From Vampirovibrio sp041737375 (GTDB lineage Bacteria; Cyanobacteriota; Vampirovibrionia; Vampirovibrionales; Vampirovibrionaceae): 64,000 bases of DNA. Every line of letters starts with the position of its first letter. The first letter of the stretch is position 1. Below, piece after piece: positions 34,555 through 43,595 of this stretch. The DNA lies in the NCBI RefSeq assembly GCF_041737375.1, contig NZ_JBGSRV010000010.1, forward strand, positions 1 to 64,000, in the 5' to 3' direction. Below the pieces are notes generated by a model. That model did no database searches and was not told where the DNA came from. It worked only from the letters and a program-made list of their open reading frames with translations. Made by a program: the position numbers and the translations under genes.

Positions 34555-35532
34555 GTGCCTGCCGCCAAGTACACCCTGAAACAGCCTTCCCAGAAAAAAC
34601 AGTTCAAGGATGCCCTGCAGAAGCTGCCCGCCACTTCCTGGCTTGAGAAAACCGAGCAGTATTGCGATTATCGACTGGATGGGACAGCGGCCACCGGTTG
34701 GCTACGGGCCAAGCAATTCAGCAATGGCACCCTGTATCTGGAGGCCAGCAGCGATTCACTGCTGGACCACATGACCGGCTTGCTGGGCGAAGCGCCCTCC
34801 GCTAAAACACCCACCGGGGCCAGCACCCCCAGAGCGGCGAGTTCCGGGAAAAGTCCGGCCAAATCATCGGGCATTATTGACATTCAGGGGTGCTACATTG
34901 GCACCGATGAATCGGGGAAAGGCGATTATTTTGGGCCTTTGGTGATTGCAGGCGTGATGGTTACCGATGAAACCATTGCCGAACTGAAGCAACTAGGCGT
35001 TATGGACAGCAAAAAACTGACCGATGCCATGATTGGTAGCCTGTACCGGGATTTACTGGATATTGTGGGCGATGATGCCGTAGCCGTGGTGGAAATTGGA
35101 CCTGCCAAATACAACGCCCTATACGATCGTTTAAAAAGCGGCGGGAAAAACCTGAATCACCTGCTGGCATGGGGCCATGCGGTGGCCATTGAAAAACTGC
35201 TGGAGCGTTATCCAGACTGCAACCAGGCCATTGCCGATAAATTCGGGGATGAGCGCTACATCCTGTCTCAATTAAAAGAAAAAGGCAAAGGCATTACCCT
35301 GCACCAGACGCCTCGGGCGGAAGCCAACGTGGGAGTAGCCGCGGCCAGTATTGTAGCCCGGTATCGATTCACCCAGGGCATGCGGAACTTATCCGAACAA
35401 TTTGGCATCCAGCTTCCCTTTGGGGCCAATCCCATTGTGAAACAACGGGCCAGAGCCTTAGTGGCTCAAAGCGGAAAAGACGCGCTGGGACAAGTCGCCA
35501 AACTGCACTTTAAAACCACCGCGGAATTGTAA
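34555..35532 (+). CDS. rnhC: Ribonuclease HIII
   Basis: 325 aa from a GTG at 34555. An N-terminal TBP-like substrate-binding domain (about residues 1-80, with KQFSNGTLYLEAS), a low-complexity linker rich in Ser/Pro/Ala/Lys (about 80-104), then a type 2 RNase H domain: YIGTDESGKGDYFGPLVIAG with the catalytic Asp-Glu pair, LGVMDSKKLTD, and the C-terminal TPRAEANVGVAAASIVAR. The DES-G-KG start and the N-terminal domain mark HIII rather than HII. It cleaves RNA in RNA-DNA hybrids. It converges with the SLH gene, 7 bp apart. Confidence 0.94.
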   Translation: MPAAKYTLKQPSQKKQFKDALQKLPATSWLEKTEQYCDYRLDGTAATGWLRAKQFSNGTLYLEASSDSLLDHMTGLLGEAPSAKTPTGASTPRAASSGKSPAKSSGIIDIQGCYIGTDESGKGDYFGPLVIAGVMVTDETIAELKQLGVMDSKKLTDAMIGSLYRDLLDIVGDDAVAVVEIGPAKYNALYDRLKSGGKNLNHLLAWGHAVAIEKLLERYPDCNQAIADKFGDERYILSQLKEKGKGITLHQTPRAEANVGVAAASIVARYRFTQGMRNLSEQFGIQLPFGANPIVKQRARALVAQSGKDALGQVAKLHFKTTAEL

Positions 35533-35539
35533 GCGAACA

Positions 35540-36784
35540 CTACTGGGGAATGGTTTTGGCCGGTTGCCTCAAAATTTTGCTGTCAGGCAAGTTGGGATTG
35601 GGCGGGGTCAGCGGGGGCGGCTCGCTTTGAAGCGATTCAACCGGTACGATGGCTGGTTCAGCGGGCAAGGTGATCACCTCAAAGGTTTCACCCGGCACAA
35701 TAAAACCCAACTTGTCTCTGGCTGTAAAAGAAACGCTTAACTCCGCCCGTGTATCGTAGGTTTTGCCATCGGTGGCTTGAATGCTGTTGAAAATGATCTG
35801 ATAGGTTCGACCCGTGGAAGCCTCCTGAACAGTTCCTCGAACCATGCTCCCTCTGGGAATGGTTTCTACGGCGTTGATTAACTGAAACCGAATGCGCCCG
35901 CCCGCTTTCAGCCGTTCCTCCAAAATACCCGTAGACGGTGAGATCACCAACTTCAAACCGGCAGGTAACTGAGGATTCACCTGATCACTGGCGGTGACAG
36001 GGGTTCGCCGCTCTTTCAAGAACATCATGTAGGCCACAAAAGGGGCCAGCCCTTGGGGTGTTACCGTTTCAGCCACCGGCTCAAACCGGGTTTGATGCCG
36101 CCAGGTTTTTTCAAAAAAACGGGATTGGGCCATCTTGGCCACCGCATTGTACAGTTCCGGTGTCAGCATGGCTCGCTCTGGAATATTTCGCAGCAAATGC
36201 GCCGCTCGGGGGGCTTCCAGTGGAGGGCCGGTAATGGCTCGTGAGATGACCAAATAAAGCTCGCCATACGTTATGGGCTTATCGGGGTAATAAAAGCCGT
36301 GATCCTGCTGATATTCCATTAATTTTTTTTCACGAGCCACCTCAATGGGCATATAAGCAGGGTTTTCCAGCGGTACATCCCGGTAAAAGGGAAACTGGCT
36401 TAGCAAGGTAGTGTCATAAGCCATGGCCTTTACCATCACTTCCGCCAATTGGGCGCGAGTCACCGGCTGGGTTTGCGCCAGCAATGCCTGAGAAAAAATT
36501 TTCTTTTGACTCACTTCCTGCACAGGATCGGCAGGCTGAATGCCGAAAGCAGGTGTTCCACCGCCCCTTTTTGGCTGCGTGGGCAAGGGCTGCAAGCTGG
36601 GCGGCTGACCCTCAATATTCATCATTTCAGGCGAAATTTTAACCTTGGGGGGCAGTTCTTGGGCGGGGGGCTTTTTTTTAAAAAAAGGAAAAGCGTAAGC
36701 CGCCGGAAAACACAAACTGGCCGACAAGCCCAAGGGCAAAACGGTTTTACAAATTATTTTTAAGTAATTTTTGCCTGATTTCAT
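35540..36784 (-). CDS. Exported SLH-domain envelope protein
   Basis: 414 aa from the ATG at 36784, chosen for GGGAG 8 nt upstream and for the signal peptide that follows (basic start, hydrophobic core VLPLGLSASLCFPAAYAF, likely cleavage after AYA). Residues about 105-185 carry S-layer homology-like sequence (VTRAQLAEVMVKAM, FYRDVPLENPAYMPIEVAREKKLM, YPDKPITYGELYLVISRAI). The C-terminal 190 residues look beta-rich and end in a proline-rich tail. SLH domains bind cell-wall polymer; an envelope-anchoring role is inferred. Its first 38 nt overlap the end of coaE. Confidence 0.75.
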   Translation of the reverse strand: MKSGKNYLKIICKTVLPLGLSASLCFPAAYAFPFFKKKPPAQELPPKVKISPEMMNIEGQPPSLQPLPTQPKRGGGTPAFGIQPADPVQEVSQKKIFSQALLAQTQPVTRAQLAEVMVKAMAYDTTLLSQFPFYRDVPLENPAYMPIEVAREKKLMEYQQDHGFYYPDKPITYGELYLVISRAITGPPLEAPRAAHLLRNIPERAMLTPELYNAVAKMAQSRFFEKTWRHQTRFEPVAETVTPQGLAPFVAYMMFLKERRTPVTASDQVNPQLPAGLKLVISPSTGILEERLKAGGRIRFQLINAVETIPRGSMVRGTVQEASTGRTYQIIFNSIQATDGKTYDTRAELSVSFTARDKLGFIVPGETFEVITLPAEPAIVPVESLQSEPPPLTPPNPNLPDSKILRQPAKTIPQ

Positions 36785-37379
36785 CCAGAATCTCCCTGAC
36801 TTGAATTTCAGTCTGGTGAATATCACGGGAATTGTCAATAATCCGATCGCTCAAGCTGGCCTTCTTCTCCTGGGGCCATTGAGAGTCCACCAGATGGAGG
36901 GCTTCTACCTGAGTCAGCATGTTACGACTTTTTAACCGCTCGATTTGAATACTATTTTGGGCTGTTACCATCCAGACTTCATCAAACAGATGACGGGTAT
37001 CATCTTCCAGCAAGGTGGGAGATTCCACCGCCCGGATATAGCTACCGACCGAACTGTACAAAAATCGTTTCATTTCATCCCGAATCACGGGGGTTAGCTT
37101 TTCATCAAAAAGCGCCTTTTTAGCGGGATCGGTATATAACACACGAGAAAGGGCCTTTCGGGAAAGACGTCCCCGGTTATCAACCACTCCACCACCAAAG
37201 TGATCAGTCAGTCGGATAGAAAGCCGTTCAGGGTTGTCGGAAAGCAGGTTCATGGCGGCCTCTTCCGCATCCAGCGTACTGACCCCATTGCGCTGAAGCA
37301 CGGTGCGCACCAAAGTTTTTCCGGTGCAAACATTGCCGGTAATGCCAATTTTAAAACTGATGTTGCGCTTTCCCGTCAT
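36747..37379 (-). CDS. coaE: Dephospho-CoA kinase
   Basis: 210 aa. Final step of coenzyme A synthesis: phosphorylates dephospho-CoA with ATP. It has the P-loop IGITGNVCTGKTLVR (about 12-26), STLDAEEAAMNLL in place of the usual D-ADxI/VxHxL segment, GRLSRKALSRVLYTDPAKKALFDEKLTPVI, and the R-x-x-x-Q region LKSRNMLTQVEALHLVDSQW. The substrate segments are somewhat unusual, but the family is clear. It overlaps the SLH gene start by 38 nt. panB/panC, earlier steps of the same pathway, also lie in this window, about 27 kb away. Confidence 0.88.
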   Translation of the reverse strand: MTGKRNISFKIGITGNVCTGKTLVRTVLQRNGVSTLDAEEAAMNLLSDNPERLSIRLTDHFGGGVVDNRGRLSRKALSRVLYTDPAKKALFDEKLTPVIRDEMKRFLYSSVGSYIRAVESPTLLEDDTRHLFDEVWMVTAQNSIQIERLKSRNMLTQVEALHLVDSQWPQEKKASLSDRIIDNSRDIHQTEIQVREILDEIRQKLLKNNL

Positions 37380-37482
37380 CCGTTCATCCCTGTTTACGCT
37401 TGCCTGCTTACGACTGAAAGATCACGTACAATGAAATCAATGTCGGCAATACCCATTTTAAGGAACCCGTTTTAAAGACATC

Positions 37483-39654
37483 ATGGATACGCTGCCACTA
37501 CGTGAGTCCTATATCAATCATATCACCTCACCCGTAGTCGTTATAAACAACGGGGGAAATTGCGTATGGGGCAACCTTGCTGGCAATCAGCATTTTGGCA
37601 ACACCGTCATTCTGGCGGAATCGTGTAACCCGCAGGCCAATTTATCCATTCCGCAACTACTGGCCAGCCTGCTAAAAAATAAAACACCCTGCTTGCTGGC
37701 AACGGCGGGGCCAATAATCCGGTTATCGCCGCTCGTGGATGAAAAGCAAGGATTGCCGGACTCCCAGGAATTACAAGGGCTCTTGGAATGGCTGCCAAAT
37801 ACCAGCCCGGACTCCGGCCAGGAAAAACTGCGCATTCTGCAGGAAGTAAGTCAGGCCGTCAATTCATCCCTGATTATGGAAGATATTTTTGAGGCGCTGG
37901 GCGAGGTTTTACGCAACCACATTCCCTATCAGGAAGCGGTGATTGTTATTTTAGACGACTCCCAGAACGGGATTAAAATTCTGGTTCGTATTTTTGAGAA
38001 CGGCGATCTGGAAATCAGTGGGGAGCATAATACATTTGCCGGGTACGAGCCGCTGGTTAACCAGATCTTGCTATCCCCAGCCTCCCGCCTGTACCGAAAG
38101 GATGATTTACCCGCCTCTTTTTTGATTGCCGAAAACGCGGCCTGCGCGCTGGTGGTTCCCCTGATTAATAAAGGCGTTGCCATTGGCATGATTGCCATGT
38201 CCACCTCTCGGGAAGGTGGATTTCATCACTATCAGGAAGAACTACTCACTGAGGTATCCGCTCAACTGGCCGTGGCGGTTGAAAACGCCAAATTTTACTG
38301 GCAAACACAGGCTCAGGCCAGCCGAGAGTTTTTAATTAACCAGCTTACCCGTTCCATCCGGCAATCGCTGGATATTGATATTATTTTAGGCACAGCGGTA
38401 ACCGAACTGGGCAAGGTCATGGGCATCAGCCGTTGCTTTATCCGCTATTTTGCCCCGGATGGGCCAGAAAAAGCATTTCAGTACCAACTGCCCGGCACCC
38501 GACGACTGGCTGGAGACGAGGTATTTTCAGAGAAATCCGTCTTTCATTTGCGGAAAGACCAGCCCTATAACCCGTTCATTTTGAATGACGTGCGGGATTG
38601 CCCCCCGCAAATAGCGCCACCCGGTTACTTTGAAACCGTTGACATTAAATCGCTGGCCATTGTGCCCATCCTGATTCGGGATGAACTGGTAGGCACCATT
38701 ACCCTGCACCAGTGTGACGCTTACCGTTCCTGGGTGATTGAGGACATTGAACTGCTGAAGGCGCTGGCCGAGCATTTGGGCGTGGCCCTGTATCAGGCAC
38801 AGCTTTTTCTGGTGCTGGATCAGCGCACCAAAGCGCTGGAACAAACCCTGGAAGAGCTGCAACAGGCTCAACTCTACCTCATTCAGTCTGAAAAAATGGC
38901 GGTACTGGGCCAGTTTGTGGCCGGAATCGCCCACGAGGTGAATACCCCGCTGGGCACCATGATCAGCAACAATTCAACCCTAAAGGTTTGTGTCGATAAA
39001 CTCAGGCAACTGACTCAAGCCAGCGCTGCCGAGCAAAGCGGCTTATCGGCCGAGCAACTGTTTGAAAGCGTGGAAAGCTTGCTTTCTCTCAACAAACTGG
39101 CCTCCTCCCGAATTCAGGATATTGTAAAAAATCTGCGCAATTTTGCCCGTCTGGATGAATCGGAACTAAAAACCGTTGACCTGCGGGAAGGCATTGAAAG
39201 CACCATTTTGCTGGTGCAAAGCTCTCTGAACTCCAACATCGAAGTGGTTCGCAACTATGCCCCGGACGTGCCGATGGTGCGCTGCTACCCCGGCCTTTTG
39301 AATCAGGTATTCATGAATTTAATTGTGAACGCCTCCCACGCCATTCAGGAGGTGAGTGTCCATTCCGGGAAAAAACACGCCATTACCATTCAAACCAGCT
39401 ATGACCCGGCCGCTGAAACCGTGACCGTTAAAATTCAGGATACCGGCAAAGGCATTACCCCGGAGAACTTAACCAAAGTGTTTGATCCCGGCTTTACCAC
39501 CAAGGGGGCCGGGGTGGGAACCGGACTGGGACTGGCCTTATGCTACCGCATTGTGGAAAAACACCAGGGACGGATTTCATTAACCAGCGTGGTGAACGAA
39601 GGCACTCTTTTTTCGGTAGAAATTCCGGCCCGAACGCTGAATAAGCGCCCTTGA
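37483..39654 (+). CDS. GAF-GAF sensor histidine kinase
   Basis: 723 aa, no membrane segment. About 105 N-terminal residues of unclear (PAS-like) type, GAF domain 1 (about 115-275), GAF domain 2 (about 295-440, ISRCFIRYFAP...), a coiled-coil linker, then a histidine kinase core with the phospho-accepting H484 in GIAHEVNTPLG, an N-box NLIVNASHAIQEV and G-boxes DTGKGI and GVGTGLGLALCYRIVEKH. The HEVNTPLG box and long linker are of the kind common in cyanobacteria. The input signal and response regulator are unknown; no regulator gene is next to it. It is divergent from coaE. Confidence 0.9.
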   Translation: MDTLPLRESYINHITSPVVVINNGGNCVWGNLAGNQHFGNTVILAESCNPQANLSIPQLLASLLKNKTPCLLATAGPIIRLSPLVDEKQGLPDSQELQGLLEWLPNTSPDSGQEKLRILQEVSQAVNSSLIMEDIFEALGEVLRNHIPYQEAVIVILDDSQNGIKILVRIFENGDLEISGEHNTFAGYEPLVNQILLSPASRLYRKDDLPASFLIAENAACALVVPLINKGVAIGMIAMSTSREGGFHHYQEELLTEVSAQLAVAVENAKFYWQTQAQASREFLINQLTRSIRQSLDIDIILGTAVTELGKVMGISRCFIRYFAPDGPEKAFQYQLPGTRRLAGDEVFSEKSVFHLRKDQPYNPFILNDVRDCPPQIAPPGYFETVDIKSLAIVPILIRDELVGTITLHQCDAYRSWVIEDIELLKALAEHLGVALYQAQLFLVLDQRTKALEQTLEELQQAQLYLIQSEKMAVLGQFVAGIAHEVNTPLGTMISNNSTLKVCVDKLRQLTQASAAEQSGLSAEQLFESVESLLSLNKLASSRIQDIVKNLRNFARLDESELKTVDLREGIESTILLVQSSLNSNIEVVRNYAPDVPMVRCYPGLLNQVFMNLIVNASHAIQEVSVHSGKKHAITIQTSYDPAAETVTVKIQDTGKGITPENLTKVFDPGFTTKGAGVGTGLGLALCYRIVEKHQGRISLTSVVNEGTLFSVEIPARTLNKRP

Positions 39655-39678
39655 TGATTTTTGTATTGGCGATATGAT
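39651..39678 (+). promoter_or_regulatory. Possible promoter of aspS
   Basis: TTGATG (39651-39656), 16-bp spacer, TATGAT (39673-39678), 84 bp before the aspS start and overlapping the last bases of the kinase gene. Confidence 0.45.
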
Positions 39679-39761
39679 ATTAGTTCTGATTTAAAAAATT
39701 TGGCCTTTGGGCCATTAATCAGTCATTCAGTCGTTAAAGCCCCTAGCGAGAATCAATTACA

Positions 39762-41591
39762 ATGCCACACTCTACCATTCAGGAACCGTCTAAAAAGACC
39801 GGTTTTTTCACCAAGCGTACCCACTTTTGCGGTGATTTGAATCAAAATAACACTAGCCAAAACGTCACCATTAACGGCTGGGTGTCCGCCAATCGGGATT
39901 TGGGTGGCATTGTGTTTGTGGAAGTGCGGGATCGCACCGGCATTATACAAATTGTGGCGGATCCCACCAAAAACGCCGCCGCCCACGCCGCTTTATCCGG
40001 GTTAAGAAACGAAGACGTGATTTCCGTAAGCGGGCCCATTACCCTGCGCCCGGAAGAAACCCGCAACCCCAAACTATCAACCGGCGACATTGAAATTTAC
40101 CCCACGGTGGTTGAAATCCTGAACCGCTCCAAAACCCCGCCGTTCCCCATGGATGAAGACGCCGACAAGGTGGATGAGTTTACCCGCCTGAAGTATCGTT
40201 ATCTGGATTTGCGCCGCCCCACCATGGCCCGCAATCTGGAATTGCGCCACCACATTACCCAAACGGTTCGCAGTTACTTAAACGATCGCCGTTTTCTGGA
40301 AGTGGAAACCCCCATTTTAATTAAAACCACCCCCGAAGGCGCTCGGGATTATCTGGTGCCTAGTCGGGTACATGCGGGCAAATGCTTTGCCCTGCCCCAG
40401 TCTCCCCAAATATTTAAGCAACTGCTGATGGTAGGCGGCTTTGAGCGCTATTATCAAGTGGCACGGTGTTTCCGGGATGAAGACTTAAGAGCCGATCGCC
40501 AGCCCGAATTCACCCAGTTGGATATCGAGATGTCGTTCATTGATCAGGAAGACGTGCTGAGCCTGATGGAAGGGCTGCTGGTGGACATGTTCAAAGTGGC
40601 CAATGTCACCATTCAAGGGCCATTTCGCCGTTTAACCTGGCTGGAAGCCATGAACCGTTATGGTTCAGACAAACCCGATTTGCGTTTTGATATGGAATTT
40701 GTGGATTTAACAGACGTATTTGCCGCCAGCGAATTTACCGCCTTCCGCAAACCGGTGGATGACGGTGGAGTGGTGAAGGCTCTGGTGGTTGAAGGCGCAG
40801 CCTCTTACAGCCGCAAAGAGCTGGATGATTTGCAGGTGGAAGCCAAGCGCTACGGCGCCAAAGGGCTGGCCTACATTCTGTTTACCGAGGATGGTCCCAA
40901 ATCTCCCATTTTGAAATACATGAGCGAAACCGAGCAACAGGCCATCCAAACCAAAACGGGTGCCAAAACGGGTGATGTGGTGTTCTTTATGGCCGATCAA
41001 TTCAGTCAGGCTTGCACCGTACTGGGCCGCTTCCGGTTGTTCTTCGCTGAAAAGCACAAACTGATTGATCCCAATCGGCACGAAATCTTATGGGTGACTG
41101 ACTTCCCGTTGTTTGAGCGCAATGAGGACGGCAGCCTCAGCTCCAACCATCACCCATTTACCTCGCCCCACCCGGACGATCTGGTTTACCTGGATACCCA
41201 ACCCGAAAAAGCACGTTCCTTAGGCTACGATGTGGCTTACAACGGCACTGAAATCGGGGGTGGCTCCATTCGTATTCACCAGGCGGACTTGCAGGCTAAA
41301 ATCTTCAAGCTGTTGGGGCTGAGCGATGAGCAGGCTCACGAGAAATTCGGATTCCTGCTAGATGCCTTTCAGTTCGGCACCCCCCCTCACGGTGGTTTAG
41401 CCTTGGGAATGGATCGTATTGTGGCCTTGCTCACGGGCAGCGAAAGCATTCGGGATGTCATTGCCTTTCCCAAAACCAACCAGGCCATTTGCCCCATGAC
41501 TGACGCACCGGCCAGTGTAGATGAACCTCAGTTAAAAGAGCTTCATATGAAATGGGACATTAAACAGCCCGAGCCTAAAAAACCAGTTTAA
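39762..41591 (+). CDS. aspS: Aspartyl-tRNA synthetase (bacterial type)
   Basis: 609 aa class II synthetase with the bacterial layout: OB-fold anticodon domain (GWVSANRDLGGIVFVEVRDR), motif 2 FRDEDLRADRQPEFTQLDIE, the inserted GAD domain (about 290-420) and motif 3 GLALGMDRIVALLTG followed by SIRDVIAFPKT. In the OB-fold the residue after RD is Leu47, as in discriminating E. coli AspRS rather than the histidine of some non-discriminating ones; this hint alone does not decide whether tRNA-Asn is also charged, a live question since gatA is present. A bidirectional terminator follows. Confidence 0.97.
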   Translation: MPHSTIQEPSKKTGFFTKRTHFCGDLNQNNTSQNVTINGWVSANRDLGGIVFVEVRDRTGIIQIVADPTKNAAAHAALSGLRNEDVISVSGPITLRPEETRNPKLSTGDIEIYPTVVEILNRSKTPPFPMDEDADKVDEFTRLKYRYLDLRRPTMARNLELRHHITQTVRSYLNDRRFLEVETPILIKTTPEGARDYLVPSRVHAGKCFALPQSPQIFKQLLMVGGFERYYQVARCFRDEDLRADRQPEFTQLDIEMSFIDQEDVLSLMEGLLVDMFKVANVTIQGPFRRLTWLEAMNRYGSDKPDLRFDMEFVDLTDVFAASEFTAFRKPVDDGGVVKALVVEGAASYSRKELDDLQVEAKRYGAKGLAYILFTEDGPKSPILKYMSETEQQAIQTKTGAKTGDVVFFMADQFSQACTVLGRFRLFFAEKHKLIDPNRHEILWVTDFPLFERNEDGSLSSNHHPFTSPHPDDLVYLDTQPEKARSLGYDVAYNGTEIGGGSIRIHQADLQAKIFKLLGLSDEQAHEKFGFLLDAFQFGTPPHGGLALGMDRIVALLTGSESIRDVIAFPKTNQAICPMTDAPASVDEPQLKELHMKWDIKQPEPKKPV

Positions 41592-41621
41592 TCAGGCCAT
41601 CAGCCTAAAAACAAACCAAAC

Positions 41622-41656
41622 AAAAAACGCTCAGCCAGATGGTTGAGCGTTTTTTA
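41622..41656. terminator. Bidirectional terminator between aspS and the Spy-like gene
   Basis: ACGCTCAGCC-AGAT-GGTTGAGCGT, a 10-bp stem (41627-41636 with 41641-41650), is flanked by an A-run and a T-run, serving aspS (plus) and the convergent minus-strand operon. Confidence 0.88.
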
Positions 41657-41690
41657 ATTCAACTTAAGTTTATCTGAGTTTGCTTTACCG

Positions 41691-42155
41691 CTATTCAGCG
41701 CTTTCAGCGTTTTCACGATCGGCTTGTTCTGTTACCACCGGCGCAGCGGCTGGTGTGTTGCAGGGAATCATTTTCTGAAGCTGCGCTCGCTGAGGGGGGG
41801 AGAGCATTTCCCGCTTTTTCAAAAAGGTATCCATGGACTCGTTCATCAAATAGGTTTTATTGGTCATGATGCGGGTTTGCAGTTCACGAATTTTTTGAGA
41901 ATCGCCGGTAGGCAAAATGGTTTTCAGCTCCGCCATGTCTTTTTCAATTTGACTGCCCACTGTTTGATGGGTTTTATGCCAACCGTTTTCCAAATGCTGC
42001 ATTTGAGTCTGTTGCTGGGGGGTCAGATTTAAATGCCCCCAGTTTATATCGCTAGCCTGAGCCAGAGAGAAAAAACAACCCGTTAAAACAACAGCGATAC
42101 CCAAACTGAGGCAGGCCCGATTCAGCGTTTCATTCAGCGTTTCAATGGGGGACAT
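41691..42155 (-). CDS. Spy/CpxP-like (LTxxQ) exported protein
   Basis: 154 aa from ATG 42155; a GTG at 42176 with a fair upstream site would add seven residues. A signal peptide (hydrophobic LSLGIAVVLTGCFFSLAQA, possibly cleaved after AQA) is followed by a helical mature part with two LTPxQ-like motifs (LNLTPQQQTQMQHL and MLSPPQRAQLQKMI) and a cysteine. Spy/CpxP proteins are periplasmic chaperones or sensors of envelope stress. It is the last gene of the pilZ-sigma-anti-sigma group, 55 bp after the anti-sigma stop, so an envelope-stress role is inferred. Confidence 0.7.
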   Translation of the reverse strand: MSPIETLNETLNRACLSLGIAVVLTGCFFSLAQASDINWGHLNLTPQQQTQMQHLENGWHKTHQTVGSQIEKDMAELKTILPTGDSQKIRELQTRIMTNKTYLMNESMDTFLKKREMLSPPQRAQLQKMIPCNTPAAAPVVTEQADRENAESAE

Positions 42156-42210
42156 AAAAAATTCCAGCGAATTCACAATTACACACCCTTTTGCATGATT
42201 AACGGATAGG

Positions 42211-43539
42211 CTACTTTCCAAACATGGACGAAATATCCTCGCCCGGCATTTGCTCATTGAGCGAACTAAACAGATATTCATCCGAAGAGGGGGATGAGGA
42301 TTGACGTGGCTCCACCGCACCAATGGAAGGCGCTTTTGACACAGGCCGCAAAACCAGTCGGGGAGCTAACGAACGAGTAGATTCTTGAGCCTGAAATGCT
42401 GGCGCGCTGCGTCTGCCAGACTCAGCCGAGGCAATGGTATTGGCCACAGAAGACACCCTGCGGGCTTGCTTGCTGCTTGCTTCCTCTCGATTGGCTGCAA
42501 AAGCCGAAGCCAGACCCGACCCATTTAAATGCGTGGAAGGCACCGAGGCAATTTCACTTTGATCGCGCGGAGGCATTGAGGAAACCGGCAAGGCCACCGC
42601 AGCGGGCGCTTGCTGAGAACGAACCGGCAAGGCGCTAATGGAGGCATCTTTTGAAGAGGACGATGTGACTGGTGAAGAAGGCCCAGGCATCAAAAATGCC
42701 GCTAACAACACGGAAGCCGCAATAGGCCCCGCAATTTTGGCCCAACGCTTCAAGGTACGAAAGCGATCCAAGGTCACCACCAAACCGCCTTCTTCCGGCG
42801 TTTTGGAAAGGGTTTGAGCAATAGCGGGCCAAAAATCTGGGGCTTGAGACTGAATTTGCTCAGACACCGATTGCACCCATTCCGACAACTGATTGAAGTG
42901 AGTCAAGGTCAACTTGGCTTGCGGGTCGCTTTCAATCAGCCGGTTGGCTTCAATAGTTTCTCGAGGGGTCAAGGCCTGATCGGCATATGCCGAAAGCAAC
43001 GCCACGGTCGCAGGTGCCTCCCCGGAAAGGCCATCACGGCCAGTCTCGGCCAGAAACGTGGACATGACAGAGTCAGTGAAATTGACTGAACAACTGGACT
43101 CCAGGCGGTATCCCCATTGACGCACCCGTTCAGAAATCTCGCCCACCTGAGCCAGCATTTCGTTGGCTTTGGCATTGTGAAAAAGTTGTGTCTCAAATTC
43201 GATAAACTCAGAATCCACCGCCGAAATTTCCCCATCGTAATAAGCGGATACGAATTCTGGATCAAAAACACGAAGCCCCGTTTGCCGATCGGCCTGCAAT
43301 CGCTCAGCGATGGTGTCCCAAATCGGTTGCTCAACGGCATTCTCTAAAACTGGATTTTGCAGGGTGGTTTTCAAGGCCTCTCGGGTTACTTTCAACTTCC
43401 GCAGTTCCTCAACGTACTGAGGAAACCGGGACAAAAGCCCCTCTAGCTCTTGAACTTGCTCAGGCTCAAGTAGACCATCCAAATATTGGGATAGCATCCG
43501 TTGTATTTCCAATAAGGTATACCTGGGAGCTTCCTGCAT
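42211..43539 (-). CDS. Membrane-bound anti-sigma factor with three tandem N-terminal modules
   Basis: 442 aa. Residues about 8-50, 97-140 and 183-226 repeat one pattern: a short helix with LSxYxDG/YYDG/SAYAD, a glutamate-rich turn, then a helix ending in a leucine/arginine stretch, the shape of anti-sigma (RseA/zinc-less ASD) helices. One membrane helix follows (about 269-288, IAGPIAASVLLAAFLMPG), then a Ser/Ala-rich external tail of about 150 residues. No HxxxCxxC zinc motif is present. It follows the ECF sigma gene by 56 bp on the same strand, the classical place for its inhibitor. Confidence 0.75.
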   Translation of the reverse strand: MQEAPRYTLLEIQRMLSQYLDGLLEPEQVQELEGLLSRFPQYVEELRKLKVTREALKTTLQNPVLENAVEQPIWDTIAERLQADRQTGLRVFDPEFVSAYYDGEISAVDSEFIEFETQLFHNAKANEMLAQVGEISERVRQWGYRLESSCSVNFTDSVMSTFLAETGRDGLSGEAPATVALLSAYADQALTPRETIEANRLIESDPQAKLTLTHFNQLSEWVQSVSEQIQSQAPDFWPAIAQTLSKTPEEGGLVVTLDRFRTLKRWAKIAGPIAASVLLAAFLMPGPSSPVTSSSSKDASISALPVRSQQAPAAVALPVSSMPPRDQSEIASVPSTHLNGSGLASAFAANREEASSKQARRVSSVANTIASAESGRRSAPAFQAQESTRSLAPRLVLRPVSKAPSIGAVEPRQSSSPSSDEYLFSSLNEQMPGEDISSMFGK

Positions 43540-43595
43540 GAGGGTAACTTCCTATCCTGTTTGTATAACCAGTTTTATAACCAGGGCATCAATCC

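Noticed and set aside
39762..41591. Non-discriminating AspRS inferred from the presence of gatA
   Set aside because: The OB-fold residue (Leu47) is like that of discriminating enzymes, and GatCAB may serve tRNA-Gln only; the sequence cannot settle it.
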